DNA of 64,000 nt from Phormidium ambiguum IAM M-71 (GTDB lineage: Bacteria > Cyanobacteriota > Cyanobacteriia > Cyanobacteriales > Aerosakkonemataceae): positions 171,584 through 235,583 of the forward strand of contig NZ_MRCE01000008.1 in the NCBI RefSeq assembly GCF_001904725.1, in the 5' to 3' direction. The position numbers and the translations under genes are program-made. Shown piece after piece: positions 18,819-27,135 of the stretch (position 1 is its first letter; each line of letters begins with the position of its first letter). The notes under the pieces were generated by a model. It searched no databases. It was not told the origin of the DNA and saw nothing but the letters and a program-made list of their open reading frames with translations.

Positions 18819-19025
18819 GATGCTGGTTTTGCCATTGGGTTCAATTTTAGTATTTTAACAGTTAATCAGATTACTAGCGAAAATAAATTTATCCGTCAAC
18901 TATCAAGTAAATTTTTCACAGATTGATGAGAGAGCTAGTATCATAAATAAAAATGGATAGACATTTTATCTATCCATTTTTATTTACAGCAACGATCCCA
19001 AATTAGCGATATCACCTCTGAATTT

Positions 19026-19832
19026 TTACCTGATTGAGCGGCGCTTCATTAATGAACCGACACCAAATGCACCAAAAGCTAATAAACTGAGAACTGAAGT
19101 AGGTTCAGGAATAGAAGTTTCGCCCGCAAAATCATAACCTTGAATTTGAAAGGTAACGCGAGAACGAGCTTTAATTTCATTGGGATTAATACTTGGCCAA
19201 TTCATCTTTACTGTGCCAGTTAAAGATGTAATCTCTTCGGGACTAGAAAAGAATTTTTTATTCAAACTTTGAGCTTCTGCTACTTGCCCAATGGAACTGC
19301 TAAAAACGCTATCTACTACTCCTGATGTATCAGTCACATCCTCACCATTTAGAGTTTTTACTATGAAGTCAATTTGTGTTCCTGCTTCTACTCTTCTAGT
19401 ACCTAAAGCCGGAGCATCATAACTTCTAGTATCAACGTTTGTCAGCAAAGAAAATCCATTAAAAATGTTAGGTGAAGGATTCAATAAAGAATACAAAATT
19501 TCTTCTCCACCAACAGTAAATTTAGCAATTTGACCATCCCAATTAAATGACCAATCTACTATTTCGCCATCGTTCCAATCACGATAAATTTGTCCTGTGT
19601 TGTTTGCTTGAGCACCGTTGGGACCGATCGCAAATTCATAATCTTCTCTAAAAGGTGCGCCTGCACGACCTTCCACTTTCCACCCCAAATCCACCCACCC
19701 ACCTGGCGCGGGTGCGTAAGGATCATCCTGCACTAGTTTTAACTGAACAGCAAATGCAGGAATGGCAAACCCTAAAGTACCTGCGGTAACGCCAAGTGCT
19801 GCGGACATGGCGAGCAAACTTGTCCTACTCAT
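19026..19832 (-). CDS. PEP-CTERM sorted exported protein
   Basis: A 268-residue protein with a signal peptide (residues 1-28, ending IPAFA) and a C-terminal PEP-CTERM tag: PEPTSVLSLLAFGAFGVGS, a short membrane span, then MKRRSIR. Exosortase/archaeosortase-like enzymes cut this tag; no exosortase is in the window. The middle part has no domain I know (beta-rich, with GGWVDLGWKVEGR near residues 44-56). It is probably displayed at the surface or in extracellular matrix. It sits between the atzGE pair and the replication-like genes with no clear functional link. Confidence 0.87.
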   Translation of the reverse strand: MSRTSLLAMSAALGVTAGTLGFAIPAFAVQLKLVQDDPYAPAPGGWVDLGWKVEGRAGAPFREDYEFAIGPNGAQANNTGQIYRDWNDGEIVDWSFNWDGQIAKFTVGGEEILYSLLNPSPNIFNGFSLLTNVDTRSYDAPALGTRRVEAGTQIDFIVKTLNGEDVTDTSGVVDSVFSSSIGQVAEAQSLNKKFFSSPEEITSLTGTVKMNWPSINPNEIKARSRVTFQIQGYDFAGETSIPEPTSVLSLLAFGAFGVGSLMKRRSIR

Positions 19833-20106
19833 ACCCTGATTCCTTGCAGCTATTTCTGCCGCGATCGCAAAACTTACGTATTACTACACAAGCTTAACGT
19901 TATATTCATAAAATCTTTATTTAAACTTCATATTAAAAACTATTTTCAAGTAAAATCTACGTAATACTACTGATTGTCTGCCAGGGTTGGAAACAATCAA
20001 TCTCAGCTTTTATCAGGAGCGAGATGCAAGAATAATCAAGTAAAAGACTAAAATAAGAGATTAAGTGCGATCGATAATTATTAAAATTAATGGGAGTATT
20101 TACGAG

Positions 20107-21324
20107 GTGAAAATCGGAGTATTCTTAAGCGATTTAGGCAAAACAGCAGTTTATTATCCAAAGTTAGCAAAAGTCACTGGTAGCGTGACATCTTGTATAT
20201 TTTTTTGTCAGATTTTACACTGTAAGAATCAATCAAATAATCCTTATAATTGGGTAAGTCTTAGTGTAAAAGAAATCGAACAAGAAACTGGGTTAACTCC
20301 CAAAGAACAAGAATTAGCACGCCAAGAATTAATTGAAAGATCTTTGCTGAAAGAAAGATTGGTTGATCGGCAAAGTAACACATTAGAATTTTGGCTTAAC
20401 TTAGAAGCTTTAGAAGAAAAATTACATGAATTATTACATGAATTAAAAAGCAATTACACAGACAATAGCCAAATAAAAAATAATGCAACTAATAGAGAAT
20501 TAATTAAACAAAATTCCCCAAACAAAAATGAACAAATTATCCCTTGGCAACGTCCACCAATTGCCGTAAAAGTTACTCCAAATTACCAATTTAGCGGCCC
20601 TTGGAAAACTCCTGAACAATGTGCAGAATTTCAAAGAGTTTTATTAGAATATGCCAAAGAAAAAGGTTTTTACAATCCCGCAGAATGGGTATTTAAAACA
20701 ATAGACGGCATAACTAAAGGAATAGTATCGCCTTTTTGGGATGAATTTATCCAAGGAATTCCATTAGGAGAAAGCCAAAAAATTAAGCGAGATTGGGAAA
20801 TTGAACCCGGAATTGCTTATCCTGCTTTTGAGGAAGAACGAATACAATATTATGTACAGAAAGGTGAACCTTTAGAAGTTGCGGTATCTAAAGCGCGTTC
20901 TGATTTACGAAATCCAGTGTTGGGAAAAGATTTGTGGGAAGGTTTTTTAAGGAAATGCGATCGCATTGCAGATGAAGCAATTAAAGCCAAAAAATTAGGA
21001 ATAAATACGCCTTATTTACCACCATCTTTTATGGATAAACCTAATGTAACTAAAGAAAGCGTTATGAATAAATTGGCAACCTTATCACCCCAGTTTTCCT
21101 TAAATTCATCTAATTCTCAATCTATTTCCGAACTTAATCAAAATAAAGAAAATATAGAAGATGAAAATACAAATTTAACTAATAATCCTCCCAGAGTAGA
21201 AACTTTGCAAGCAGCTTATAAAACTCCAACGGGTCGAACTTTGGTAGAAAAGCAAATTGCTGCCCATCCTGAATGGGGTTATGCCATTATTAATGGTGAA
21301 GTGGTAGATATTACTCCTTTTTAA
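20107..21324 (+). CDS. Replication-initiator-like protein with winged-helix N-terminus (405 aa)
   Basis: The N-terminal 110 residues (MKIGVFLSDLGKTAVYYPKL, ...CIFFCQILH..., VSLSVKEIEQETGLTPKEQE) resemble the winged-helix start of phage and plasmid replication or DnaD-like proteins common in cyanobacteria. The remainder is charged, with no recognised catalytic motif, and ends WGYAIINGEVVDITPF. I chose GTG 20107 because gggag at 20092-20096 is correctly spaced and the protein then begins MKIGVFLSDLGK; an upstream GTG at 20065 would add 14 residues with no such support. It is followed after 10 bp by the small gene at 21335, whose C-terminus is related. It may be a remnant of an integrated element or a domesticated replication gene. 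Confidence 0.7.
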   Translation: MKIGVFLSDLGKTAVYYPKLAKVTGSVTSCIFFCQILHCKNQSNNPYNWVSLSVKEIEQETGLTPKEQELARQELIERSLLKERLVDRQSNTLEFWLNLEALEEKLHELLHELKSNYTDNSQIKNNATNRELIKQNSPNKNEQIIPWQRPPIAVKVTPNYQFSGPWKTPEQCAEFQRVLLEYAKEKGFYNPAEWVFKTIDGITKGIVSPFWDEFIQGIPLGESQKIKRDWEIEPGIAYPAFEEERIQYYVQKGEPLEVAVSKARSDLRNPVLGKDLWEGFLRKCDRIADEAIKAKKLGINTPYLPPSFMDKPNVTKESVMNKLATLSPQFSLNSSNSQSISELNQNKENIEDENTNLTNNPPRVETLQAAYKTPTGRTLVEKQIAAHPEWGYAIINGEVVDITPF

Positions 21325-21334
21325 GCTGAATAAT

Positions 21335-21568
21335 ATGAAAAGAATTGATAGAATTGATGGTCTAAGTTTAGGAAGAATGCCTCTTTCACCCAAAGAAAGA
21401 GAGAATTTACAGCAAGGAAAATTGCAAAAACAAAAGGAAGAAGGATATCAAATTTTGGCAGAACTTTGCCGTTTAGGTGAGTACAACGCAGCGAGAAATT
21501 TAGCGAATAAAAATCTTAGTTGGGGTTATGAAATAGTGGATGGAGAGGTGATGGAAAAGGAAGATTAA
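21335..21568 (+). CDS. Small protein with the same C-terminal motif as its upstream neighbour (77 aa)
   Basis: A 77-residue Lys/Glu/Gln-rich protein of unknown function. Its end, NLSWGYEIVDGEVMEKED, parallels the end of the preceding gene (HPEWGYAIINGEVVDITPF), sharing a WGYxIxxGEV motif. The 10-bp spacing suggests one transcript. The shared tail could be a binding or targeting element, or show that the small gene arose by partial duplication. Confidence 0.7.
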   Translation: MKRIDRIDGLSLGRMPLSPKERENLQQGKLQKQKEEGYQILAELCRLGEYNAARNLANKNLSWGYEIVDGEVMEKED

Positions 21569-21580
21569 TTATAAATACAG

Positions 21581-21609
21581 TTCCCCGACTTCTTCCAGAA
21601 GTCGGGGAA
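21581..21609. terminator. Strong palindrome between convergent genes
   Basis: A perfect 13-bp stem (ttccccgacttct and its complement) with a 3-nt loop. It belongs to a family with the agaagtcgg core, also seen at 23318-23350. It lies between the 77-aa gene and the convergent ureidoglycolate lyase gene, so it can serve as a two-way terminator, though the T-tracts are poor. Confidence 0.65.
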
Positions 21610-21618
21610 ATAACAAAT

Positions 21619-22113
21619 TTAAACAAACTCAAATTCTAATTGATGACTTTGAGCAAAGTTATGTGTGAAGTGATCGACTATGTTTGTATCAGCAAGTTCT
21701 AAGTTATAAAAATCTACAAACTCATGATCGAAATATGGGCCAGCGTGCCAAGTTCCTACTTCTAATTTAATAAAACAATTTCCGGGAATGCGAAAGGCAG
21801 TAATTTGTTCGATCGCTGGTTGGTCAGTGTTAATATTAGGAGGAGCTACTGCTATTAACCAATCTTTTCCGGCTAAAGAACCAAGACATTGGGTGCAATT
21901 AACATGGCGAGTAATTTTATGAAACTTGCGTCCTTTATTAGTTAAGTGCATAATATAAAATCGAGGTGTCCCATTTTGTAAATTTAACTGTGCATCCTCT
22001 GTGTCAAAAGCTTTGCCGTCTTGACTGGGAAAAATCACCTGTCCAAAAGCACGAAAATTTTCTACAGTAATTAATTGTGGAGAAATTTGTTTTAATACTA
22101 ATGATTGACTCAT
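21619..22113 (-). CDS. allA: Ureidoglycolate lyase (AllA family)
   Basis: A 164-residue cupin-fold protein matching AllA: ENFRAFGQVIFPSQDG at the start, HITRHVNCTQCLGSL-like middle, and the late WHAGPYFDHEFVDFYNLE (metal or active-site His and Asp/Glu). The family converts ureidoglycolate to glyoxylate and urea, the last ring-opened step of purine and allantoin use. A longer frame to 22230 adds a 39-residue hydrophobic leader unlike any AllA; the family-typical start is ATG 22113. It is divergent from the BMP lipoprotein gene by 118 bp, so a shared control region is likely. Confidence 0.87.
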   Translation of the reverse strand: MSQSLVLKQISPQLITVENFRAFGQVIFPSQDGKAFDTEDAQLNLQNGTPRFYIMHLTNKGRKFHKITRHVNCTQCLGSLAGKDWLIAVAPPNINTDQPAIEQITAFRIPGNCFIKLEVGTWHAGPYFDHEFVDFYNLELADTNIVDHFTHNFAQSHQLEFEFV

Positions 22114-22231
22114 GGTTTGAATTAAATAAATGATATTATTAATGTATCTCAAAATACTGTCTGATTTGGCATAAAGAATTATCAGTATAATCAACTTATT
22201 ATCAAAAGTTAGGAAATAAGGCGATCGCAAT

Positions 22232-23311
22232 ATGTCTCCAAACCTTCCCAGACGACAATTTATCTACTATGCTTCAGCTGCTTTAGGTACTAGTTTATTA
22301 CTAAAAGCCTGTACTAATAATCAAAATTCCATCCCGCCAACCGCTAGTAATTCAAATACTAATACAACCAGTGTTACTAATACAAAGAATTTAAAAATAG
22401 CAATGGTTTTGCCAGGAATTACTACTGATAAAGCATGGAATCAAGCAGGTTTTGAAGGATTGAACACAGCGAAAAGCAAACTAGGAGTAGAAACCGCATT
22501 TGTTGAAAAAATAGCACAAGCAGATCAAACAGAAGCTTTATCAGATTTTGCCAGACGCGGCTACAATTTAATATTTGCTCATGGTGGTCAATTTGATGCA
22601 GCAATTCAACAAATAGCATCTCAATTTCCGCAAACATTTTTTGTGGGTGTAAATGGTGCAGTACAAGGTGCAAATATGGCATCTTTACGAATCGATCATT
22701 TACAAACAAGTTATATTTGCGGCATCATTGGCGCAAATATGACAAAATCAAATAAACTGGCTTATTTAGCCGCACAATCTTTTCAAGCAACTGATGAAGA
22801 ATTGCGAGGATTTGAGTTAGGCGCTAAATCAGTTAAACCGAATATTCAAATAACACCAAGTTACACTGGTGATTGGAATGATGCAGCCAAAGCAAAAGAA
22901 GCATCATTAGCTTTAATTTCATCAGGAGTTGATGTAATTTATCAATGGTTAGATAATGCCTCACCTGCTGTTTTACAAACCGCAGCCGAAAAAGGTGTTT
23001 TTGCTTTTGGTAACACCACAGATCAACTAAATGTAGCACCAAAAGCAGTATTAACTAGTGCAGTAAAAAGGATTGATTTAGCTATTGCTTATTTAGCTGA
23101 ATTAGCAACAAAAAATAGTCTCAAAGGTGAAATTTATACAATTGGTTTGGAAAAACCGGAAATCCTTTATTTAGGAAGTTTTGGTGCAATGGTTCCCAAA
23201 GATTTGCAGCAAAAAGCATTGCAAACAAAACAGGCAATTTTATCGAAAAAAGTACTGTTTGAAGCTTGTCAAGAAAATGGAAAAAGTACGCGCTGTGTTA
23301 AGCAAGCATAG
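22232..23311 (+). CDS. BMP-family substrate-binding lipoprotein of an ABC importer
   Basis: A 359-residue lipoprotein: an RRQF-led N-terminus, a hydrophobic stretch and lipobox LLKAC (Cys near residue 27), then an Asn/Thr-rich tether. The mature part is a BMP/Med-type periplasmic binding fold (KIAMVLPGITTDKAWNQAGF, YNLIFAHGGQFDAAI, and DVIYQWLDNASPAV). Characterised relatives bind nucleosides or, in some clusters, purines and ureides. It opens the importer set with the ATPase (23400) and permeases (25799, 27136) on the same strand. Divergence from allA suggests a purine-type substrate. Confidence 0.9.
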   Translation: MSPNLPRRQFIYYASAALGTSLLLKACTNNQNSIPPTASNSNTNTTSVTNTKNLKIAMVLPGITTDKAWNQAGFEGLNTAKSKLGVETAFVEKIAQADQTEALSDFARRGYNLIFAHGGQFDAAIQQIASQFPQTFFVGVNGAVQGANMASLRIDHLQTSYICGIIGANMTKSNKLAYLAAQSFQATDEELRGFELGAKSVKPNIQITPSYTGDWNDAAKAKEASLALISSGVDVIYQWLDNASPAVLQTAAEKGVFAFGNTTDQLNVAPKAVLTSAVKRIDLAIAYLAELATKNSLKGEIYTIGLEKPEILYLGSFGAMVPKDLQQKALQTKQAILSKKVLFEACQENGKSTRCVKQA

Positions 23312-23317
23312 TTGAAT

Positions 23318-23350
23318 AGATAGCCGAATTCTTCAAGAAGTCGGCTATCT
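23318..23350. repeat. Palindrome of the agaagtcgg family
   Basis: Near-perfect 16-nt arms, agatagccgaattctt and its complement (one mismatch), with almost no loop. It lies between the BMP gene and the ATPase gene in the same presumed operon. It could weaken read-through or stabilise the upstream mRNA, giving more binding protein than ATPase. Confidence 0.6.
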
Positions 23351-23399
23351 CTATCTCTCCTTTTTTCTATATTTTCTCTGCGTCTGGAGTGGTTCAATA

Positions 23400-24899
23400 A
23401 TGACTTACTTGCGACTCGAAGGCATTACTAAAAGCTTTGGAAATTTTGTTGCAAATGATAATATTAACTTAACTGTTGAGCGGGGTAATATTCATGCTTT
23501 ATTAGGGGAAAATGGTGCTGGTAAAACTACGTTAATGAATATTCTTTGCGGACTTTATCAACCAGATGCAGGAAAAATTTATTTAGAAAATAAATCTGTG
23601 CAAATATCTTCACCTGCAATGGCAATTCAGCAAGGAATTGGCATGATTCACCAACATTTTATGTTAGTGCCGCAACTAACAGTAACTGAAAATATTATTC
23701 TGGGAACTAAGTTTAATTTAAGGTTGAATTTGGCGGAGAAAAGCCAAGAAATTGAACGATTAGCAAAATCTTTTAATTTAGATGTCGATCCTTTAGCAAA
23801 AGTTAAAGATTTACCTGTAGGAATACAACAAAGAGTAGAAATTTTAAAAGCACTTTATCGACAAGCAAAGTTATTAATTTTAGATGAACCGACGGCTGTA
23901 TTAACTCCGCCAGAGGTGAAGAATTTAGCAATAATTTTACGACAGTTAGCGGATAGCGATCGCACAATCATTTTTATTAGCCACAAGTTAGAAGAAGTGA
24001 TGAACCTCTGCGATACAGTAACAGTTTTACAACGAGGTAAAGTAGTAGCTAATTTAAAAATTAAAGAAACAAATCCCCCAGAATTAGCCAAATTAATGGT
24101 AGGTAGAGAAGTATTATTCCAATTAGATAAATCTCCTTATACTTCTAGAGATGTAGTTTTAGAAGTACAGGGTTTACAAGTGCGAGATGAAAGAGAATTG
24201 CCTATAGTAAAAAATGTCTCTTTTCAATTACATTCTGGGGAAATTTTGGGAATAGCGGGAGTCGATGGAAATGGACAACGAGAATTAGCAGATGCGATAT
24301 ACCTGCGGTACGCTGACGCGAACGCCAACTTACGTCAAATTTCTGCTGGAACTATTAACAGCAAAACAACAAATAAAAAAAGTATTGCTTATATTCCCGA
24401 AGATAGACAAAAAATGGGTTTAATAATGGGGTTTAGCATTGCCAACAATTTGATTCTCAAAGCTTTTAAATTTCTCCCTTTTTGTCGTTATTGGTTACTA
24501 AAATATAAAGCTATTAATAATCATGCTAATCAAGCAATAAAAAACTTTGATATTCGCGCTGAAACCCCCGCAATTAAAGTTAGTCAACTCTCTGGAGGAA
24601 ATCAGCAAAAAGTAGTTTTAGCGCGGGAACTTTCGGGAAATCCCGATTTAATTATCGCCATGCAACCTACTAGAGGATTAGATGTAGGTGCGACAGAATA
24701 TGTGCAACAAAAATTGTTAGCAGAAAGAGAAAGAGGCGCAGCAATTTTGTATATTTCCACTGAATTAGAAGAAGTGATGGCAATGAGCGATCGCATTGCG
24801 GTAATGTATGAAGGAAAATTTGTGGATATCCTAGACGCAACTACTGCCACCGTTGAACAAATTGGCTATTTAATGACTGGTGGAAAAGTTTTAACTTGA
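23400..24899 (+). CDS. ABC importer ATPase with two nucleotide-binding domains (NupA/YufO type)
   Basis: A 499-residue double-domain ATPase. Domain 1 has Walker A GENGAGKTT (about 39-47), a Q-loop before LVPQLTVTEN, signature LPVGIQQRVEILKAL, Walker B LLILDEPTAVL and switch His in FISHKLEEV. Domain 2 has a degenerate Walker A (GVDGNGQRELADA), signature LSGGNQQKVVLAREL and QPTRGLDVGA, typical of nucleoside and sugar double ATPases. Just after the second P-loop, about 10 residues (YLRYADANAN) interrupt the expected ADAI-x-LRQISAGTI continuity. They are encoded by a dispersed GC-rich repeat at 24301-24330. The insert is in frame and may be tolerated in a surface loop. Confidence 0.93.
   Translation: MTYLRLEGITKSFGNFVANDNINLTVERGNIHALLGENGAGKTTLMNILCGLYQPDAGKIYLENKSVQISSPAMAIQQGIGMIHQHFMLVPQLTVTENIILGTKFNLRLNLAEKSQEIERLAKSFNLDVDPLAKVKDLPVGIQQRVEILKALYRQAKLLILDEPTAVLTPPEVKNLAIILRQLADSDRTIIFISHKLEEVMNLCDTVTVLQRGKVVANLKIKETNPPELAKLMVGREVLFQLDKSPYTSRDVVLEVQGLQVRDERELPIVKNVSFQLHSGEILGIAGVDGNGQRELADAIYLRYADANANLRQISAGTINSKTTNKKSIAYIPEDRQKMGLIMGFSIANNLILKAFKFLPFCRYWLLKYKAINNHANQAIKNFDIRAETPAIKVSQLSGGNQQKVVLARELSGNPDLIIAMQPTRGLDVGATEYVQQKLLAERERGAAILYISTELEEVMAMSDRIAVMYEGKFVDILDATTATVEQIGYLMTGGKVLT
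24301..24330 (+). repeat. In-frame dispersed repeat inside the ABC ATPase gene
   Basis: About 30 bp (gcggtacgctgacgcgaacg core) of much higher GC than the surrounding gene. It shares the gcgttcgcg/agcgt vocabulary with the element at 31289-31332 when read on the other strand. It encodes YLRYADANAN between two stretches that join smoothly without it. Confidence 0.65.
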
Positions 24900-24904
24900 T
24901 ATAC

Positions 24905-24942
24905 ATCTGTGTTTATCTGTAGATATCTGTGGTAAAAAATCC
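24905..24942. repeat. Dispersed atctgtgtttatctgt repeat (copy 1)
   Basis: Three tandem-like atctgt/atctgtgg units follow the ATPase stop by a few bases. An almost identical copy is at 27019-27056 and a divergent one at 27089-27126. All lie in the spacers of this one importer operon. Confidence 0.75.
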
Positions 24943-24985
24943 TTAATATATAAATCTTACCGATCGCTACCAAAAAAAACACCAT

Positions 24986-25699
24986 TTACCGAGGATTTTC
25001 TTTCGGAGGATTTGAACCTTCCGAACCATCAATTGTATTTTTCCATTCGACAGAAACCACCTTCGCATCACCCCTAATTATTTGATTAACTCTTCCTTCA
25101 AAATTAATTGTTCTTCCAGGGGGAATAGTACCAGGAATTTCCTGCGAACCTGATTCAATTACCCGTTCTTCGCTTGGTTGTCCATCGGGTGTAGTATTGC
25201 GAACAATGGCAAAATTCACTTTCACGTTTGTCACCGGATTATTAGTATTATTTACCACCGTACCGCGTACACTTCTACCCCGAAATACACCATTAATTCC
25301 ATTAACAGCAACCTCACCTTTTACTGCGGAAGTTGTTGGTGTTGCTGTCGCTGTTGCTGGCGTTGTTGGGGCGATAACAGGAACAGTTTGGGTTGTTGGT
25401 GCTGGAGTATTTGTAGCAGCAGTACAATATTGAGGAGGCCAATTTTGTTGAATTCTGGCTCTAGAATTAGCTAAAGTTTGAATTTGGCGACGATAACTGA
25501 TTAATTGACTTTCCATTTGCGGCACTCTAGCTCTCATGCGATTTAAAATGTTGATCGCTTTGCGCCATTGCTGAGTACAAATAGCTTGTTTAAGTTGTGC
25601 ATTTAATTCTGCATTAATGTCGGTTTGAGATAAACTCGGATTACCAAATAATCCCAAAATGGTGATTGTGGCGGCGCTAGCTAAAAATTTGAGTTTCAT
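24986..25699 (-). CDS. Exported protein of unknown function (237 aa) within the importer cluster
   Basis: The signal peptide spans residues 1-25 (LASAATITILGLFGNPSLSQ). A helical part (about 30-90, LKQAICTQQWRKAINILNRM) is followed by a Pro/Thr/Ala-rich linker and a C-terminal beta-sandwich-like domain (VRGTVVNNTNNPVTNVKVNF to SVEWKNT), reminiscent of FxLYD-type domains. It lies on the opposite strand between the ATPase and the first permease, so it is not part of the operon and probably entered it. No function can be assigned. Confidence 0.78.
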   Translation of the reverse strand: MKLKFLASAATITILGLFGNPSLSQTDINAELNAQLKQAICTQQWRKAINILNRMRARVPQMESQLISYRRQIQTLANSRARIQQNWPPQYCTAATNTPAPTTQTVPVIAPTTPATATATPTTSAVKGEVAVNGINGVFRGRSVRGTVVNNTNNPVTNVKVNFAIVRNTTPDGQPSEERVIESGSQEIPGTIPPGRTINFEGRVNQIIRGDAKVVSVEWKNTIDGSEGSNPPKENPR

Positions 25700-25798
25700 A
25701 TTGTTGATTTTCCAGTAACTAGCATTAGCGATCGAGAAAATACATATTATAAATTAAATTGAATCTACAATTTAAACTTGCCCATCCCACTCTTAACA

Positions 25799-26899
25799 AT
25801 GACAAAAAAACAGCCTATTTTATCAATTTTGTTACCAATTTTATCGCCAATTATAGCGATCGCATCCGCCTTACTGGTTGGTGCAATATTAATTTACTTG
25901 AGTGGGAATAATCCTGTTACTGCTTATACAATACTCTTCAATGAATCACTGACAAATTATTATGGCTTTGGCAGCACCTTAACCAAAACAGCACCTTTAT
26001 TATTAGCAGGTTTAGGCGTTTTAGCCGCCTTAAAAGCAGGACAATTTAACATTGGTGCAGAAGGGCAAATTTACATGGGTGGACTCGGTAGCGCCTTAGT
26101 CGGTTTATATTTAACTAATTTACCTACGTGGATACACTTACCTTTGGCGTTATTGGGCGGATTTTTATTAGGCGGAATTTGGGGCGGAATCCCTGGATAT
26201 TTAAAAGCAGTACGGGGTGTAAATGAAGTAATTACAACTTTGTTGCTAAATTATATTGCTTTGAACTTAGTAGGATACTTAGTTCAAAAGCCTTTGATAG
26301 AACCAAGTGCGCCTAGTCCGTATTCGCCCTTACTTGCAGAAGCATCATGGTTGCCGATTATACTGCCACAAACTCAAGCGCACGCTGGAATTTTGGTCGG
26401 GTTAATAGCGGCGCTAATTTTGTGGGTGGTGTTAGCGCGATCGCCTTTAGGATACCAAATTGCAGCGGTGGGAATGAACCCCACAGCAGCGCGATATGCC
26501 GGAATGTCGGTAACGCGCACCATTATGCTAGTGATGGCGTTAGCAGGAGGTTTGGCGGGGTTAGCAGGTTCATCAGAAGTCTTGGGGTTGAGACATCGCT
26601 TGTTCGATCAGTTTTCCCCTGGATATGGGTATGATGCAATTGCGATCGCCTTTTTGAGTCGGGGAAATATTGCCGGAGTTGTGGCGACGTCGCTATTTTT
26701 TGGCGCACTTCGCAGCGGCGCAAATGTGATGCAACGCAGTGCAAATGTTCCGGTGACAGTGGTTTATGCAATTCAAGGTTTAACTGTATTATTTATTGCC
26801 ATTAGTTTTGCTTTGGAAAGAAGGTTTAAGTTTCAAGGATTTTTTAAACCACAGATGAACGCAGATGTTAGCGAAACTTCCCGAAGGGTACGCAAATGA
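25799..26899 (+). CDS. ABC importer permease 1 (BPD_transp_2 / NupB type)
   Basis: A 366-residue protein with 8-10 hydrophobic segments and the family signatures GQFNIGAEGQIYMGGLGSAL (about residues 80-99) and YGYDAIAIAFLSRGN (near 275-289). It pairs with the permease at 27136 to form the membrane channel of the BMP-type importer. I use ATG 25799; a TTG at 25778 would add seven residues (MPIPLLT). The last 15-20 codons (KPQMNADVSETSRRVRK) derive from dispersed repeats (ccacagatgaacgcagatg and a cgaaggg element), so the original stop was probably earlier and the tail is an acquired extension. Confidence 0.9.
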   Translation: MTKKQPILSILLPILSPIIAIASALLVGAILIYLSGNNPVTAYTILFNESLTNYYGFGSTLTKTAPLLLAGLGVLAALKAGQFNIGAEGQIYMGGLGSALVGLYLTNLPTWIHLPLALLGGFLLGGIWGGIPGYLKAVRGVNEVITTLLLNYIALNLVGYLVQKPLIEPSAPSPYSPLLAEASWLPIILPQTQAHAGILVGLIAALILWVVLARSPLGYQIAAVGMNPTAARYAGMSVTRTIMLVMALAGGLAGLAGSSEVLGLRHRLFDQFSPGYGYDAIAIAFLSRGNIAGVVATSLFFGALRSGANVMQRSANVPVTVVYAIQGLTVLFIAISFALERRFKFQGFFKPQMNADVSETSRRVRK

Positions 26900-26966
26900 G
26901 GTTTAGGATTATGAATTATGGATTTTTTTGAACCGCAGAGACGCAGAGGACACAGAGAGAAGAAGA
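26850..26966. repeat. Repeat cluster at and after the end of permease 1
   Basis: Positions 26850-26870 read as the accacagatgaacgcagatg element, 26871-26896 as a gcgaaacttcccgaagggta element, and 26931-26966 as aaccgcagagacgcagagg (the same family as 1891-1921). The first two lie inside the reading frame. Confidence 0.7.
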
Positions 26967-27018
26967 GGGAAGTTGATGATTATTGACAGCTAACTAACCT
27001 CTGGTAAAAGTAGACAAT

Positions 27019-27126
27019 ATCTGTGTTTATCTGTGGATATCTGTGGTAAAAAAAAGAATTGTAAGCCCAGCCAAAATGTGGAGCTAACATCTGCGTTAAT
27101 CTGCGTTAATCTGCGGTTAATTTTTC
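27019..27126. repeat. Dispersed atctgtg / atctgcg repeats (copies 2 and 3)
   Basis: 27019-27056 repeats the element of 24905-24942 almost exactly. 27089-27126 is a variant built of atctgcgtta units ending 10 bp before the ATG of permease 2, so it covers the site where a Shine-Dalgarno sequence would be expected. Confidence 0.7.
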
Positions 27127-27135
27127 TTTTATTTT

